From: Branchiostoma floridae
Lineage: Eukaryota > Chordata > Leptocardii > Amphioxiformes > Branchiostomatidae
Assembly (NCBI RefSeq): GCF_000003815.2
Contig: NC_049997.1
Coordinates: 1,220,622-1,241,635, forward strand
Length of the DNA: 21,014 nt
Direction: 5' to 3'
Shown here: piece by piece, positions 6,629 through 15,654 of the stretch
Position numbering within the stretch: position 1 is the stretch's first letter
Layout of the letters: each line of letters starts with the position of its first letter
Made by a program: the position numbers and the translations under genes
The notes under the pieces: model-generated
What the model was told of the DNA's origin: nothing
The model's input: only the letters and a program-made list of their open reading frames with translations
Database searches by the model: none

Positions 6629-8629
6629 GGGGTATGAGAGGCGCCGTGTGTTCTCGTTGTTGTAGTACTCGTCGGGAATTTCCCAGAAAGGATGTTCTAC
6701 CCAAGGCCGTGTGTTGTAGTACTGTGTGTAGTACTCATCTGGGATCTCCGAGTAAGGAGGTTGTACCCTCGGCCTTTCGTTGCAGTAGTTGTAGCAAGGG
6801 TTGTAGAAGTCGTCGGGAATTTCGCTGTACTGATGCTTATGGCCTGCGGTGGTCTGTGAGGCCGAGTCCGCCACAGCGCCCGAGACGGCACCGCCGCCTG
6901 CCCCGCCTAGCAACCAGCGACTCAGGGAGACGACAGCCGGAGCAGGTGGGCTGCCCGGCCGGGAACAACGCGTCTTTCTAACGATACATGCCACTAACAC
7001 TGCTACATGCTCAACCCCTACTACAACTACTACAGCAATCACTGTGGTGGTCCATACAGAGCACGAGCACCCCTCCTTTACTGGCGGCACAGTGACGGTT
7101 TCATTTGTGGTAGGGATCGTCTGATTCAGGGGGACCTTGGTTGTCATGGTGATTGGTGTTTCCGTGGCCATCTTGGTCCTCTTTTCTGCACAGACAGTTC
7201 CATTAGGAGTGCTGGACACGGGCGTGGTGAAGACATGTCGGTATGTCTCCCCCCGGACGGTGTCGACATGACACGTCACATTCAGCATTTCTTCATGACC
7301 AAAGGTGCTGACATTTCTGCTGTGGCCATCAGCAAACGACGTGTTTTTATTGTCATCATTAGCCAGGATACCTGACACAACTACAGCAATGATTTTGGGT
7401 TGGTGGGACTTGTATACACCCATGGGAACAATCTGCAGAGTAGTGTCTTCCCCCAAGGCTACCTTGACGCTTCCGACAGCTTCCCAGGCATGTGTGCACG
7501 AGTGGCTGATGTTTGAAACGTGTTTGTCTGATTCTGTGTTGACTGACATGGCTACAAATGGAAGGTCATACTTTATCTGGTTTGTTGTGGGCAACATTAA
7601 TCTCAATGTTCTACATCGATTGGCATGGTCCTGATCCAACTGACCTAGGCGTGAGGTGCTGTTGTGGTGTATGCGGACGTGATATTGCTGTAGTCCAGGA
7701 CCTTTGGTGATGCAGAAAAGCGCTTGGTTAACCCTAACTGCAAAGGTCTTGCCGGCAAAGCGGTAGTAATCATAATCAAGACGCCAGTTCATTACCGAAG
7801 GAGCAGAATCATCGAGAGCAAGCAATCTATTCCCACTCAGCGCCAGCGCTCCTAGTTTGTGTAGTCCGTCCAAGGTCTCCCATGTAAGACACGTCAACGC
7901 ATTTCGGCTCAAATCTAGCCTGACAAGCCTTGTCAATGACTTAAACGCCTGAGGAGGAATTATTTCGATAGAATTTGCTCTCAGAGACAGTTGGCCTAAC
8001 CATTTCAGGTTGTGAAACCAAGATGGGTCGATGCTTTGTAATGCGTTATTGTCGAGTAGCAATACATTTAGGTCAGTAAGGTTCTGGAAGCATTTTGGAT
8101 CTATGATGCTTATGTTATTGTGGGACAATGACAGGGTATGCATCAACTCTGGAGATTTCAAACCATCGAACCAGGCTCGCTTGACGTGAGTCAAGTTGTT
8201 GTAATCAAGCTGCAAGGAGCTCAAGTAAGGAAAGGCGGCCAAAGTGCCCTGCTCTAAACCTGTGATTCCACATTCCACCAAAGCAAGCTCACCTATATTT
8301 ACTGAAGACTTCTGAGGAGGGCGTAGTTTCTGAATGGAGAGCACCCCAAATCTGAACCCCCTAACCGCCACATCTTGTACATCGGGAAGGCACAGTGAAG
8401 TTGGCTGGGAGGAGTTCTGCACAAAACGCGCGGGTTGTTGCTGTAGCTGCGCGTTGCATAACATACAAGTGCCTCGCGTACGCAAACCCAAACCGTGTGA
8501 CCTGCGGAAAGGGACGCAATCTGTCCACTGATTTGTGTACTTGCACCCAGGAAAACATGCCGAGTCTAAACCTACACATCCAACTACAATAGCGAGAATA
8601 GTTACAATCCTCGGTACTACTTTGAACAT
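6626..8629 (-). CDS. Leucine-rich-repeat type I transmembrane receptor (single coding exon)
   Basis: A 667-residue intronless frame. The start is ATG at 8629 (A at -3); the frame upstream opens only at TTG codons and is closed by TAG at 8651-8653. A signal peptide (about 1-22, core IVTILAIVVGCVG) leads into a Cys-rich cap (CFPGCKY...C). Seven LRRs span about 111-278 with 24-residue spacing (LSLSHNNISII, LLLDNNALQSI, LSLRANSIEII, LDLSRNALTCL). A domain without the classic LRR C-terminal Cys pattern, a Ser/Thr-rich stalk near 464-520 and about 12 N-glycosylation sequons follow. The membrane span is about 525-550, with an unusual Glu-His pair inside it. The tail has three spaced motifs, YSEIPDDFY (601), YSEIPDEYY (626) and FWEIPDEYY (648), plus NPCY (610). 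The role is probably adhesion or pattern recognition at the cell surface, with phosphotyrosine signalling; the ligand is unknown. The tail probably ends early through a frameshift. Confidence 0.92.
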   Translation of the reverse strand: MFKVVPRIVTILAIVVGCVGLDSACFPGCKYTNQWTDCVPFRRSHGLGLRTRGTCMLCNAQLQQQPARFVQNSSQPTSLCLPDVQDVAVRGFRFGVLSIQKLRPPQKSSVNIGELALVECGITGLEQGTLAAFPYLSSLQLDYNNLTHVKRAWFDGLKSPELMHTLSLSHNNISIIDPKCFQNLTDLNVLLLDNNALQSIDPSWFHNLKWLGQLSLRANSIEIIPPQAFKSLTRLVRLDLSRNALTCLTWETLDGLHKLGALALSGNRLLALDDSAPSVMNWRLDYDYYRFAGKTFAVRVNQALFCITKGPGLQQYHVRIHHNSTSRLGQLDQDHANRCRTLRLMLPTTNQIKYDLPFVAMSVNTESDKHVSNISHSCTHAWEAVGSVKVALGEDTTLQIVPMGVYKSHQPKIIAVVVSGILANDDNKNTSFADGHSRNVSTFGHEEMLNVTCHVDTVRGETYRHVFTTPVSSTPNGTVCAEKRTKMATETPITMTTKVPLNQTIPTTNETVTVPPVKEGCSCSVWTTTVIAVVVVVGVEHVAVLVACIVRKTRCSRPGSPPAPAVVSLSRWLLGGAGGGAVSGAVADSASQTTAGHKHQYSEIPDDFYNPCYNYCNERPRVQPPYSEIPDEYYTQYYNTRPWVEHPFWEIPDEYYNNENTRRLSYP

Positions 8630-8780
8630 GATAGGTATAGTCAACAATGGCTACGTTAACACCCAACTAATGGCCTAAAACAAAGCCTTTCTCTCTCCTT
8701 ATAAGTTAACTGGCGTCTGCGAAGATCGTTCAGGTTTCATCCGCTTTCGGGACGGGTGAACAACCGGCCGGCTGTCTCAC
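8630..8780 (-). promoter_or_regulatory. 5' UTR of the LRR gene with TATA-like box and splice-acceptor-like tract
   Basis: Reading on the minus strand, CTTATAAG at 8698-8705 gives a TATA-like box about 70 bp before the ATG, so transcription could start near 8672. Further up, CTCTTTTTTTCAG|GTGAG at 8776-8793 has a long pyrimidine tract and CAG, a good acceptor for a 5' UTR exon beginning at 8780; CAG|GTGAGA also resembles a donor. The two readings compete: a TATA promoter with a short leader, or a spliced leader from an upstream exon. No coding extends here because TAG at 8651 closes the frame. Confidence 0.35.
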
Positions 8781-8793
8781 CTGAAAAAAAGAG

Positions 8794-10465
8794 GCAAAAT
8801 CTTTGTGACATTTCTATTTTATCAATTACTGTGAGCAGGTGGACATCGAACTCCAAGGGTTTCTGGAGAAATAGCAGAAATTGGCCACATTGGCATAAAA
8901 ATGTACCAGAGAAGTTATCTGGCTAGTTCATTAACACTCAAAACTCTTCAGCTTTTTTTCCGCCTGCTCAGAACAATTCAGTACACTCCATTTTATCAAT
9001 AGTACTATATGCAATCCCATTCATTACAGCAGGAGATATCCCTTACTGTATACAATTAGGTAATTACAACAAATTTCTGTTTTAGACCTTAGAACTGGTA
9101 CTTAGTGTAAACGATACGTTAAACTCAACTTGCTCATCTATTCGTATTACTTGTTACTCGGGTTAATCCATGTTTATCCACTTCTTCGTTTGTACGTAAC
9201 GTACGCTAGGTGCGGTTGTCGAAGGCCTTACAAAAGTCGAAAACTTTGGTTGCGTCAATAAAGATCTGCTAGTCAACGTGGGTTACAAAACGTAACTCTT
9301 GAATTCGATTACATCCTCTGGATATCATTCAGTCGAATATTTATGTATTTGGTCAATTTCTACGATTCATTTTTATAGGAGCATTAGAGTCTGATAGAGA
9401 CCAGTAAAGAAACGGTTTGGCACAATGGAAACAACCAAGTAGCAACCGACCAAACAAACAAACATCAGATTGTGAGTCCTTATCGTCCATCGGAAATGTA
9501 ACTGTATATCTAGTCATGTAACATCTTACCATAGTTCCCAGCATTCAGACATACCGTCACTGATACTCTTTATTAAATGATTTGTGATCATAGAATACAT
9601 CCATGAATAACAAAACTTAAGTTGGTAGTAACATACCGTTAGCTGTTTTCCGGGAACTTAACAAAACATCATGAAAATCGAATGTTTGACAAATCATGAT
9701 TACAAAAGAAACAGTGAAGGTAATTCTAATCATTTGAAGAAAAACAGAGTGAATGGATCATTACCTGGCCATACTGCTGTTATAATTTCTGTACGATATT
9801 CAGTTAGTCCTTTATGGAGCCGACCCTATCATGGTTCGCAGGCAGTAGAGTCCATTCCAAGTCAACGCGATGGTTTTTGTATAATGTTTAATAAGTTTGA
9901 ATCATCTTGAATAAACGAATATCAAGTCACAATAGTTCTAAATAAATAAATAAATGAAAATGCAGACTTCAAGATATTTGGATTTAGTTGGATATTTTGG
10001 AATTATTATGAATTGGATGTACAAAAATCTCGTTATTTTCATCTATTTTCAATATCTTTGTGTGTCTTTCTCTGTTGGAAATATCTGACAATATTTGGAA
10101 CATTTTCGAAATGGTACATTTGGTTTTATTGCGCCATAAAAGTATGTGCTAAACCACGCCTGTTTTCTGCTTTAGTGTGTTTTTTTCTGCTTAAAATTAT
10201 CTAAATATATCACATTCTATACCCTGACTATTTTCTTAGTGTCAAACAATCAGAGAAACTCATAGAAAGCTGAAATGGCGTTAAAATCGCGCACAAAGTA
10301 TGTCTCCTAGACAAATATTTTCAACAAATCAAAGCATTTTTGGCAACAACAACCGTGGTGGTGACTTGGAATGGGCTCTAACTGTGTTTGATTGTTATTT
10401 ATGCTGTGTGCGAAGGCTAGCACAACTTAACTGTCTGTGAACGTAAGACAAGCAGTACATCTTAC
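8794..10465. other. Non-coding stretch, no gene seen
   Basis: AT-rich DNA between the LRR gene and the exon at 10466. Open frames at 9353-9544 (-), 9671-9910 (+) and 10013-10204 (+) show no domain, signal or splice support. A short AAAT tandem run lies near 9941-9956. If the minus-strand exons upstream form one gene, its next exon would have to lie here or beyond the LRR gene. Confidence 0.4.
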
Positions 10466-10682
10466 CGTAGTGAAAGGGCCCGTCGAACCCCGGTCCGCGC
10501 CCACCGTAGTCAGCGGGCCCGTCGAACCCCGGTCCGCGCCCACCGTAGTCAGCGGGCCCGTCGAACCCCGGTCCGCACCCACCGTAGTCAGCGCGCCCGT
10601 CGAACCCCGGTCCGCACCAGGGCCCCTGGCAGTCGTCGGGAGGTTTGGCCTGAGGGTGGCCAACTGGCTGGGCGTCGCCCCG
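10466..10682 (-). CDS. Candidate internal exon with 13-residue repeats
   Basis: A GC-rich block in AT-rich surroundings, bounded on the minus strand by TTCGTCTTTCAG|CGGGG and CACTACG|GTAAGA, both good splice sites. Two of three frames are open. The frame starting in phase 0 begins RGDAQPVGHPQAKPP, has a DDCQGPWC pair of cysteines, then repeats GPGFDGPADYGGR about four times. The other open frame gives GADRGSTGPLTTV repeats, like a mucin. Differences between repeat copies do not settle it: C/T at one site is silent only in the second frame. The phase-0 frame joins without a stop to the exon at 11319. Acidic Gly/Tyr-rich repeats suggest a secreted or matrix protein; the family is not recognised. 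Confidence 0.5.
10481..10618. repeat. 39-bp minisatellite, 3.5 copies, within a candidate exon
   Basis: Units start at 10481, 10520, 10559 and 10598 (CGTCGAACCCCGGTCCGC each). Copies 1 and 2 are identical and copy 3 differs at two bases. The unit length is a multiple of three (13 codons), so expansion or contraction keeps frame, as expected if it is coding. Confidence 0.95.
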
Positions 10683-11318
10683 CTGAAAGACGAATGATAT
10701 ATCAAGAATTAGCTCTTACAATTATCTGTCATACATAAAATTTGATTATATTATTTTAATTACGAAATTAGCAAAAATCATTACCATTCGGTTTGTAAGG
10801 TTTGGAAACAAAATTTAGTTTATTTTGTACAGCTACAAGCCTACACACAAGACTTGACTGTTCAACTGCTAATCGTTCAAACAAACATTAAGCGCAGAAT
10901 ATTAGACGATTTACCGTTATCTTACTGTTACAATTATCTGTTTAATATTTAGCACGGACAGAGGACAATTCTAGTGCAATAATTGCCACTAGAATTCCTT
11001 TTTGACAAAGAGCTGCTACAAGCAATACGTCAACTAACGACGCGTTCACTTCATCCTACATGCAGGTTGTGGTACTATTTCAATGTCGTAGAATTTTAAA
11101 ATTGCGTTGACAGAAAAAAACACAGACAAGGATATCAATCTAAGACAGTCTTTCCCGTCAAAATTAAGACGTTTAAATTTTGCAAGACGCAAGCGCGAAT
11201 ATCCCAAGAATGGATGCCTTCAGATTGCGCCACACGAAGAACGCACGTCGAGCGCAAGGCGGTGACCCGGCCGCAATCCGAAAAGAAATTACGTGTACGG
11301 AGTGAGAAAGGTAGTTAC
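10683..11318. other. Probable intron between minus-strand candidate exons
   Basis: AT-rich except for a CpG-rich stretch at about 11190-11318. Bounded on the minus strand by the GTAACT donor at 11318 and the CTTTCAG acceptor at 10683. No gene seen within it. Confidence 0.35.
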
Positions 11319-11412
11319 CGGCGGAGGGGCCCGCTCGTCCCGTCCGGCCTTTCCCGGTGCGGCAGGGCGGCTGCAGCCCGGCAGGAACAGTCCGGAAAAT
11401 GACCGGCAGTCG
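11319..11412 (-). CDS. Candidate short GC-rich exon
   Basis: On the minus strand CACTTTTCAG|CGACTGCC is the acceptor and CCGCCG|GTAACT the donor. The 94-nt block is open in all three frames, so frame is uncertain. The one that links in phase to the exon at 10466 gives DCRSFSGLFLPGCSRPAAPG followed by a charged stretch ending APPP. Two Cys about 12 apart, then a Pro/Ala/Arg linker, look like secreted-protein sequence, but no family is recognised. An alternative is a spliced 5' UTR exon. Confidence 0.35.
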
Positions 11413-11685
11413 CTGAAAAGTGATGTAGGAACAAAAATTAGTTCACTCCATCGGGCTGTGTTCAATCTATCCATGTCAAAAAGGAGATTAAGATGCGACA
11501 CAGGTCCAGCCAGCATGGACCAACTAGGCTAGGGTCCTGAGCAAAATCACAATTCTTCTATTCGTAGGGAACGTTAAAGCGTAGAGCCTTGTTGGCGGTC
11601 AGTTCTTCATGATCCTTCATAAGCAAGCCGAAAACCTTACGACGAACGTGCCCAAATGTTCCAGAGGTGTCACAAGAGAACTTAC

Positions 11686-11720
11686 CGGTGGATCAGGCGG
11701 CGGCGGCTGTTCGTTCTCAT
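11686..11720 (-). CDS. Candidate start exon ending at a consensus donor
   Basis: The minus strand reads CCACCG|GTAAGT at 11686, a consensus donor. A start ATG at 11720 (G at -3) gives 11 codons (MRTNSRRRLIH) and two bases that join in phase to the exon at 11319. There is no signal peptide. The frame ending in phase 0 (ENEQPPPPDPP) is an equally open alternative but meets a stop in the 10466 exon. It may be partly or wholly 5' UTR. Confidence 0.3.
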
Positions 11721-11787
11721 GACTGCATCATCACCTTCCTCGGGCCGTAAAAATGGAAGTTGTCGTCTCTGCACTTTCCTGTTTCAG

Positions 11788-11875
11788 GTCTGTTCTTCAG
11801 AACATCAATAACTCCTTCTCAAACCTCACGGTCCGTAGCCATGGCAACGCTACAGACGTCAGTCCTACCAAGGAG
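11788..11875 (+). CDS. Possible plus-strand exon
   Basis: ACTTTCCTGTTTCAG|GTCTG is a strong acceptor and GAG|GTCATA a weak donor. One frame has C-rich third positions and reads SVLQNINNSFSNLTVRSHGN with two N-glycosylation sequons, like a lumenal stem. The frame in phase with the 5338 exon (starting LFFRTSITPSQTSR) is also open. No family is recognised. Confidence 0.22.
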
Positions 11876-12180
11876 GTCATATTTCCTCAGTCCTACGGTG
11901 TGCTATTTCACAAATGTGGGTGCGGAAAGTTGAAACATACAAGTGAAATGCTTTGCTGCCTTGATCAGCGGTTAGATGACTGTATCCACTTTTCTGTGAA
12001 AATTTGTAAGGGATGGAAAGAAAATGCAGGCCAAGGCCAGAACAAACCGCATTTCCGTTACCATAACGACTGTGCAATAGTAAAGCGAAAAAGGTTAAAT
12101 GTTTTCCTACTGCTTCAACTCACTCATTCCTATTTTACTATTTCCTATATAAAAGTTTAATATTCGTGAGTGGTTGCGTA

Positions 12181-12187
<7 letters not shown>
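11876..12187. other. Non-coding stretch, no gene seen
   Basis: An open frame continues from the candidate exon to 12160, but its composition turns AT-rich and no motif is visible. Confidence 0.35.

Positions 12188-12232
<45 letters not shown>
12188..12232. repeat. (TG)n microsatellite
   Basis: Uninterrupted TG dinucleotides for about 45 bp, flanked by TGCG variants on both sides. Confidence 0.95.
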
Positions 12233-12237
<5 letters not shown>

Positions 12238-12625
12238 CAAAAGTATAAATGCAAGTGGTTTTATAGGAAGTTCGTTTTCTCATCAAATGAGTTGAAATTT
12301 GGCACAAAGGTACAGGTACACATGTTCTTGAGACTGAAATATCTCAATTTGTTCTTCATATCTTCAAGATAGACTGAGCAGATTTCAAGGTGACTAATCC
12401 CCTACATGTCTGTCACAGGATCAGTTCCTCTAGATCTGACGAACATAGAAACACAGTAAAAAGCAAGAATGACACCTGTATGGTAGCACTCTCTATAGGT
12501 TACATGCCAATCCCTAAACTCCCTGCGGTTTTACAGCTGCAAGAACGAAGTTGGATTCATAGCCGAACACGTGTGTGTGAATGTGTGTGAACAGTCCAGT
12601 TAGACAACATTTATTAGGCACATAC
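12233..12625. other. Non-coding stretch, no gene seen
   Basis: Moderately AT-rich, with only short frames that lack splice or domain support. Confidence 0.35.
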
Positions 12626-12897
12626 AAGTGAGGGAGAGTGGGGGTGGGAGGGGAGAGGGGGAGAGAAGGGATACAGAAAAGGGGATACAGAATGGGAAGG
12701 TGGGGACAAAGGTTAGGAGAGAGAGAGAGAGAGAGAGGAGAGAGAGGAAAGAGAGAGGGAGAAAGAGAGAGAGAGGATATTTAGAGAGAGAGGGGAGAAA
12801 GAGAGAGGAGAGAGAGAGAGAGGATAGAGAGAGGAAAGAGATAGGAAGAAAGAGAGAGATCTAGAGGATAGAGAGAGAGAGAAAGAAAGAGAGAGAG
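12626..12897. repeat. Polypurine (AG)n/GGA tract
   Basis: About 270 bp almost wholly purine on the plus strand: G-rich first, then mixed GAGAGA units with occasional TAT. A G run follows at 12913-12922. A frame through it (12628-12864) codes only Arg/Glu/Lys/Gly and is a product of the repeat. Confidence 0.95.
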
Positions 12898-12922
12898 CAC
12901 ATGATACTACTGGGGGGGGGGG

Positions 12923-13691
12923 TCATAGAGAGAGACACGCCACCCTCTTCTTGATCGTATTTTCGCGTTTTAACTTATCGCCTTTTTATCGTAAACCTTT
13001 CTCTGTTCAGCTATATCTACCAATTCTGGTTAGCCACAAGTGGCTTTTGGGTGTAAATAATTCAGTTTCTTTGACGTACTATTGAAAAATTCCACCAACT
13101 GGAGTAAACACAATTACCGTCCGTACAATAATATGCATGGCGTAAAGATAAAACAGCTTCATTAGGAGCAGGAACGTTTTTCGATTTCATATCCCTCATG
13201 TTAGTGCAGTGTCCCAACATAATTGTCTGAGTGTGAAACGGTGGATAAGCAGGCATAAGAATTGAAAGCGTACATTTACTTTGAAACTTACATTTAAAAC
13301 GGTTAGACATCTAGGTAATAACTAAAAGTAATCCAATGTCTATAACTGGACAAAAATTGAAGATTTATTTCTATCACTGAAGAAAAGTGATGGATGTCAC
13401 TCGGAACGTCCGAAAGAAAATCTCCGATTCTATCCAAATGTTGCGATGGAATTGCCTTTAAATATTACTTTAGACAGTTATGGAGAAACCTGGCACCCAT
13501 TTGTTTTGTCAAAGTATTTTCTATTTTTCGAATTTCTACTTCTTGAATAGGGTATCCATTCGTTATGCCTTGTTCATTTGATTGTATGGATGACATCCTC
13601 GAGCTCTGGGAACCCCAAACTGACGCGAGCGTAAGAATAAAAAAAGGTTGGTTTTACTGGGGAATTTGATATAAGTGGTCGGGAAGATATG
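12923..13691. other. Non-coding stretch with a retroelement-like motif
   Basis: No gene. At 13377-13424 CTGAAGAAAAGTGATGG, a short inverted pair (GTGA...TCAC) and CGGAACGTCCGAAAG recall the CTGAAGAA...CGAAACGTC motif often seen at the edges of retroelements, but this is only a resemblance. Confidence 0.3.
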
Positions 13692-14946
13692 AAGAACTAG
13701 AGTTCCACGACCCCATACCTTCACGAAAATGATCCCAATTATAACCTTCACAACGCTGTATCAATTGTGTGTCATTAATTATGCAAATAATGTTCTCATT
13801 TGCATGAATTATACTAGTTGATCATCAACAACGGTCGTACACAATCTAGGTTAAGAAAAAGGCTTTTATCGCATTTTCTGATAATTGAGGTCCTCATTTG
13901 CATAATTAATGTTTGACGGTGTTCACCTGTGCATAACTTTCAAATGCTACAAGTATGTGTAGTTCCAGTCATTTATTACAATGACGTTATAGCATTTCAA
14001 AATTAATTATGCAAATTAGGTCTTTATTTTGAATAATATATATAAGAAAGACAAAAGTTAATGAAATCAATCACATGTAAGTCAAATGTATCTCTACCAC
14101 ACACAAATCTCTATGTACATAGGTCAATACATTTATCACGCCATGCAAAAAAGAAACTGTACCATTCCTAAATAACTTCTGACAAATATTGTGTCGCTAG
14201 TAGCATAGAAATACCCAACCTGATGTATGCTTTAGCTCCCTTTAATACCTACCGTAGATTCTACTAGTATTGTATTAGCCGAAATTGTTGCAATATACCA
14301 TATATGTGTAGTATTAGACCATACCTTTTGTTATATGTACATTGCCATACATTGTTACTTTAAAAATTTGCAATTGTTGCGCAATAAACCATCGTATCGT
14401 ATCGTATCGTATATATCTATCAATATTCTTTTCCTTCTGAGTTACAAATGTCACGTGTTGCAATGGTCCTATAATGGAACTGTGTTTACACGATTGCCTA
14501 ATTAATTATACAAATTAGATACTGATATGCATAATTAGTATGTAATGTATGAAGCATCGCTTAATCTATCTACATACCTAAAATCATAACAATCTTCTTG
14601 AGTTATTCCCTTTCAAAGTCTGACATTAAACCTGCCCTGCAGTTTTAAAACACGCCGCTAGGGGTCCCAACCTGATACCACTTACTCTCGCTCGGCATCA
14701 AGAGCTGTCAGACCAGGAAGTTCATACAGCATCAAACTAGGAAGTTCCGTACCGTAACAGGCTGCTAGGGGGCAAAATCTAATCGTTTCCAGGTCTCATC
14801 AAGACCTACCCAATACAATCCATCCAGGCGTTCTTGAGTTATGCTTGTCTTCTACATACATACATACATACATACAAACAAACGCTACCCAAAATGTAAT
14901 TATGATTAGAAAAAAAAATTATAACCTTCTTGGCGAAGGTAATGAG
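13692..14946. repeat. Interspersed repeat family, copy 2
   Basis: It opens GAACTAGAGTTCCACGA then CATACCTTCACGAA and closes with CTTGGCGAAGGTAAT, an inverted version of the opening. It shares with copy 1 the TTAATTATGCAAAT and TTTGCATAATTAA blocks, a CTTGAGTTATTCCCTTTCAA block, CCTGCAGTTTTAAAAC, and two CCGCTAGGGG-type boxes (14652, 14760), then CATACATACATACA before the 3' end. An insertion with an (ATCGT)n tail interrupts it. No coding capacity seen. Confidence 0.7.
14200..14412 (+). mobile_element. Possible SINE/LINE 3' fragment with (ATCGT)n tail
   Basis: GCAATAAACCATCGTATCGT and two more ATCGT units end a stretch unrelated to the surrounding repeat. A short tandem tail right after AATAAA is typical of the 3' end of non-LTR retroelements. 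The left edge is a guess. Confidence 0.35.
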
Positions 14947-15654
14947 GTAAGACACGGAGTATGGTATAACAAATAATATTCTTCATTGTTCTTTCATGTT
15001 TCTTCTTTGACTTTTGAAAATACTTTTTTGGCATTCTTTGACATCAGTATCCGTTTTCCGATATTTGTTGACAATCTACGGCAAATATTTTCTCCTTTTA
15101 CAGCTGCTTTGTACGTTTTACATTACGGTCTTTGGAAACGGCCGAAAATTGATGCACGCGCGGATGTCAGCCATAAATAATATGCCCCTAATCATGTGAC
15201 TGCAAAGAAGCTCTCTGATTGGTTTATCAGCAGTATGTGCCTCTGGAATGGGGTTTTTTAAAGGTCTGCAATAACAAAACCTATATTATTTTTCTTGGGA
15301 CTAATTTTTTTTTTTTTTAATTGGAAAAAAATGGGACGGGAAATCCGAGAAGCAACTAATTAAATTGGTGTGGCCTTATACTGAGTTATTCCCTTTCAAA
15401 GTCACGACTATACTTTAATAGCATGGAGTCTTAGCATGGAAGTGCCGTAGTCATTTACACCCTACTTCTACTACTACACTATACCTTGTCTTTATTATTG
15501 ATTAAAGAAAATAACCACACCCCAAGAGAATTAGAGTCGAGTAACTTTATAACATTTAGTAACTTTATTGAATAAAAAGTAAACAGAACATAGTTTTGAT
15601 AAATATCTAATAGTATATATATTCTCATCGACTGACGATCGTTGTACAAACTTC
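14947..15654. other. Non-coding stretch, no gene seen
   Basis: AT-rich. A short piece at 15380-15402 (GAGTTATTCCCTTTCAAAGT) matches the repeat family (compare 14597) and is probably a fragment of another copy. A T run lies at 15308-15319. Confidence 0.4.

Noticed and set aside
6634-7634. Several plus-strand frames of 60-120 codons
   Set aside because: They lie antisense to the LRR gene, whose signal peptide, LRRs, membrane span and tail explain the sequence.
8630-8647. Longer LRR protein starting at 8647
   Set aside because: The codon at 8647 is TTG; the first ATG is at 8629, directly before a proper signal peptide, and TAG at 8651 closes the frame.
9671-10204. Two plus-strand frames of 79 and 63 codons
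   Set aside because: AT-rich, with no domain, signal or splice context; consistent with chance.
10437-10697. 86-codon plus-strand frame over the 39-bp repeats
   Set aside because: Splice signals favour the minus strand; the plus frame is open because of the repeat and high GC.
12628-12864. Arg/Glu-rich 78-codon frame
   Set aside because: It is a translation of the (AG)n tract.
13377-13424. Hammerhead ribozyme
   Set aside because: CTGAAGA replaces the required CTGATGA core and no matching stems are clear.
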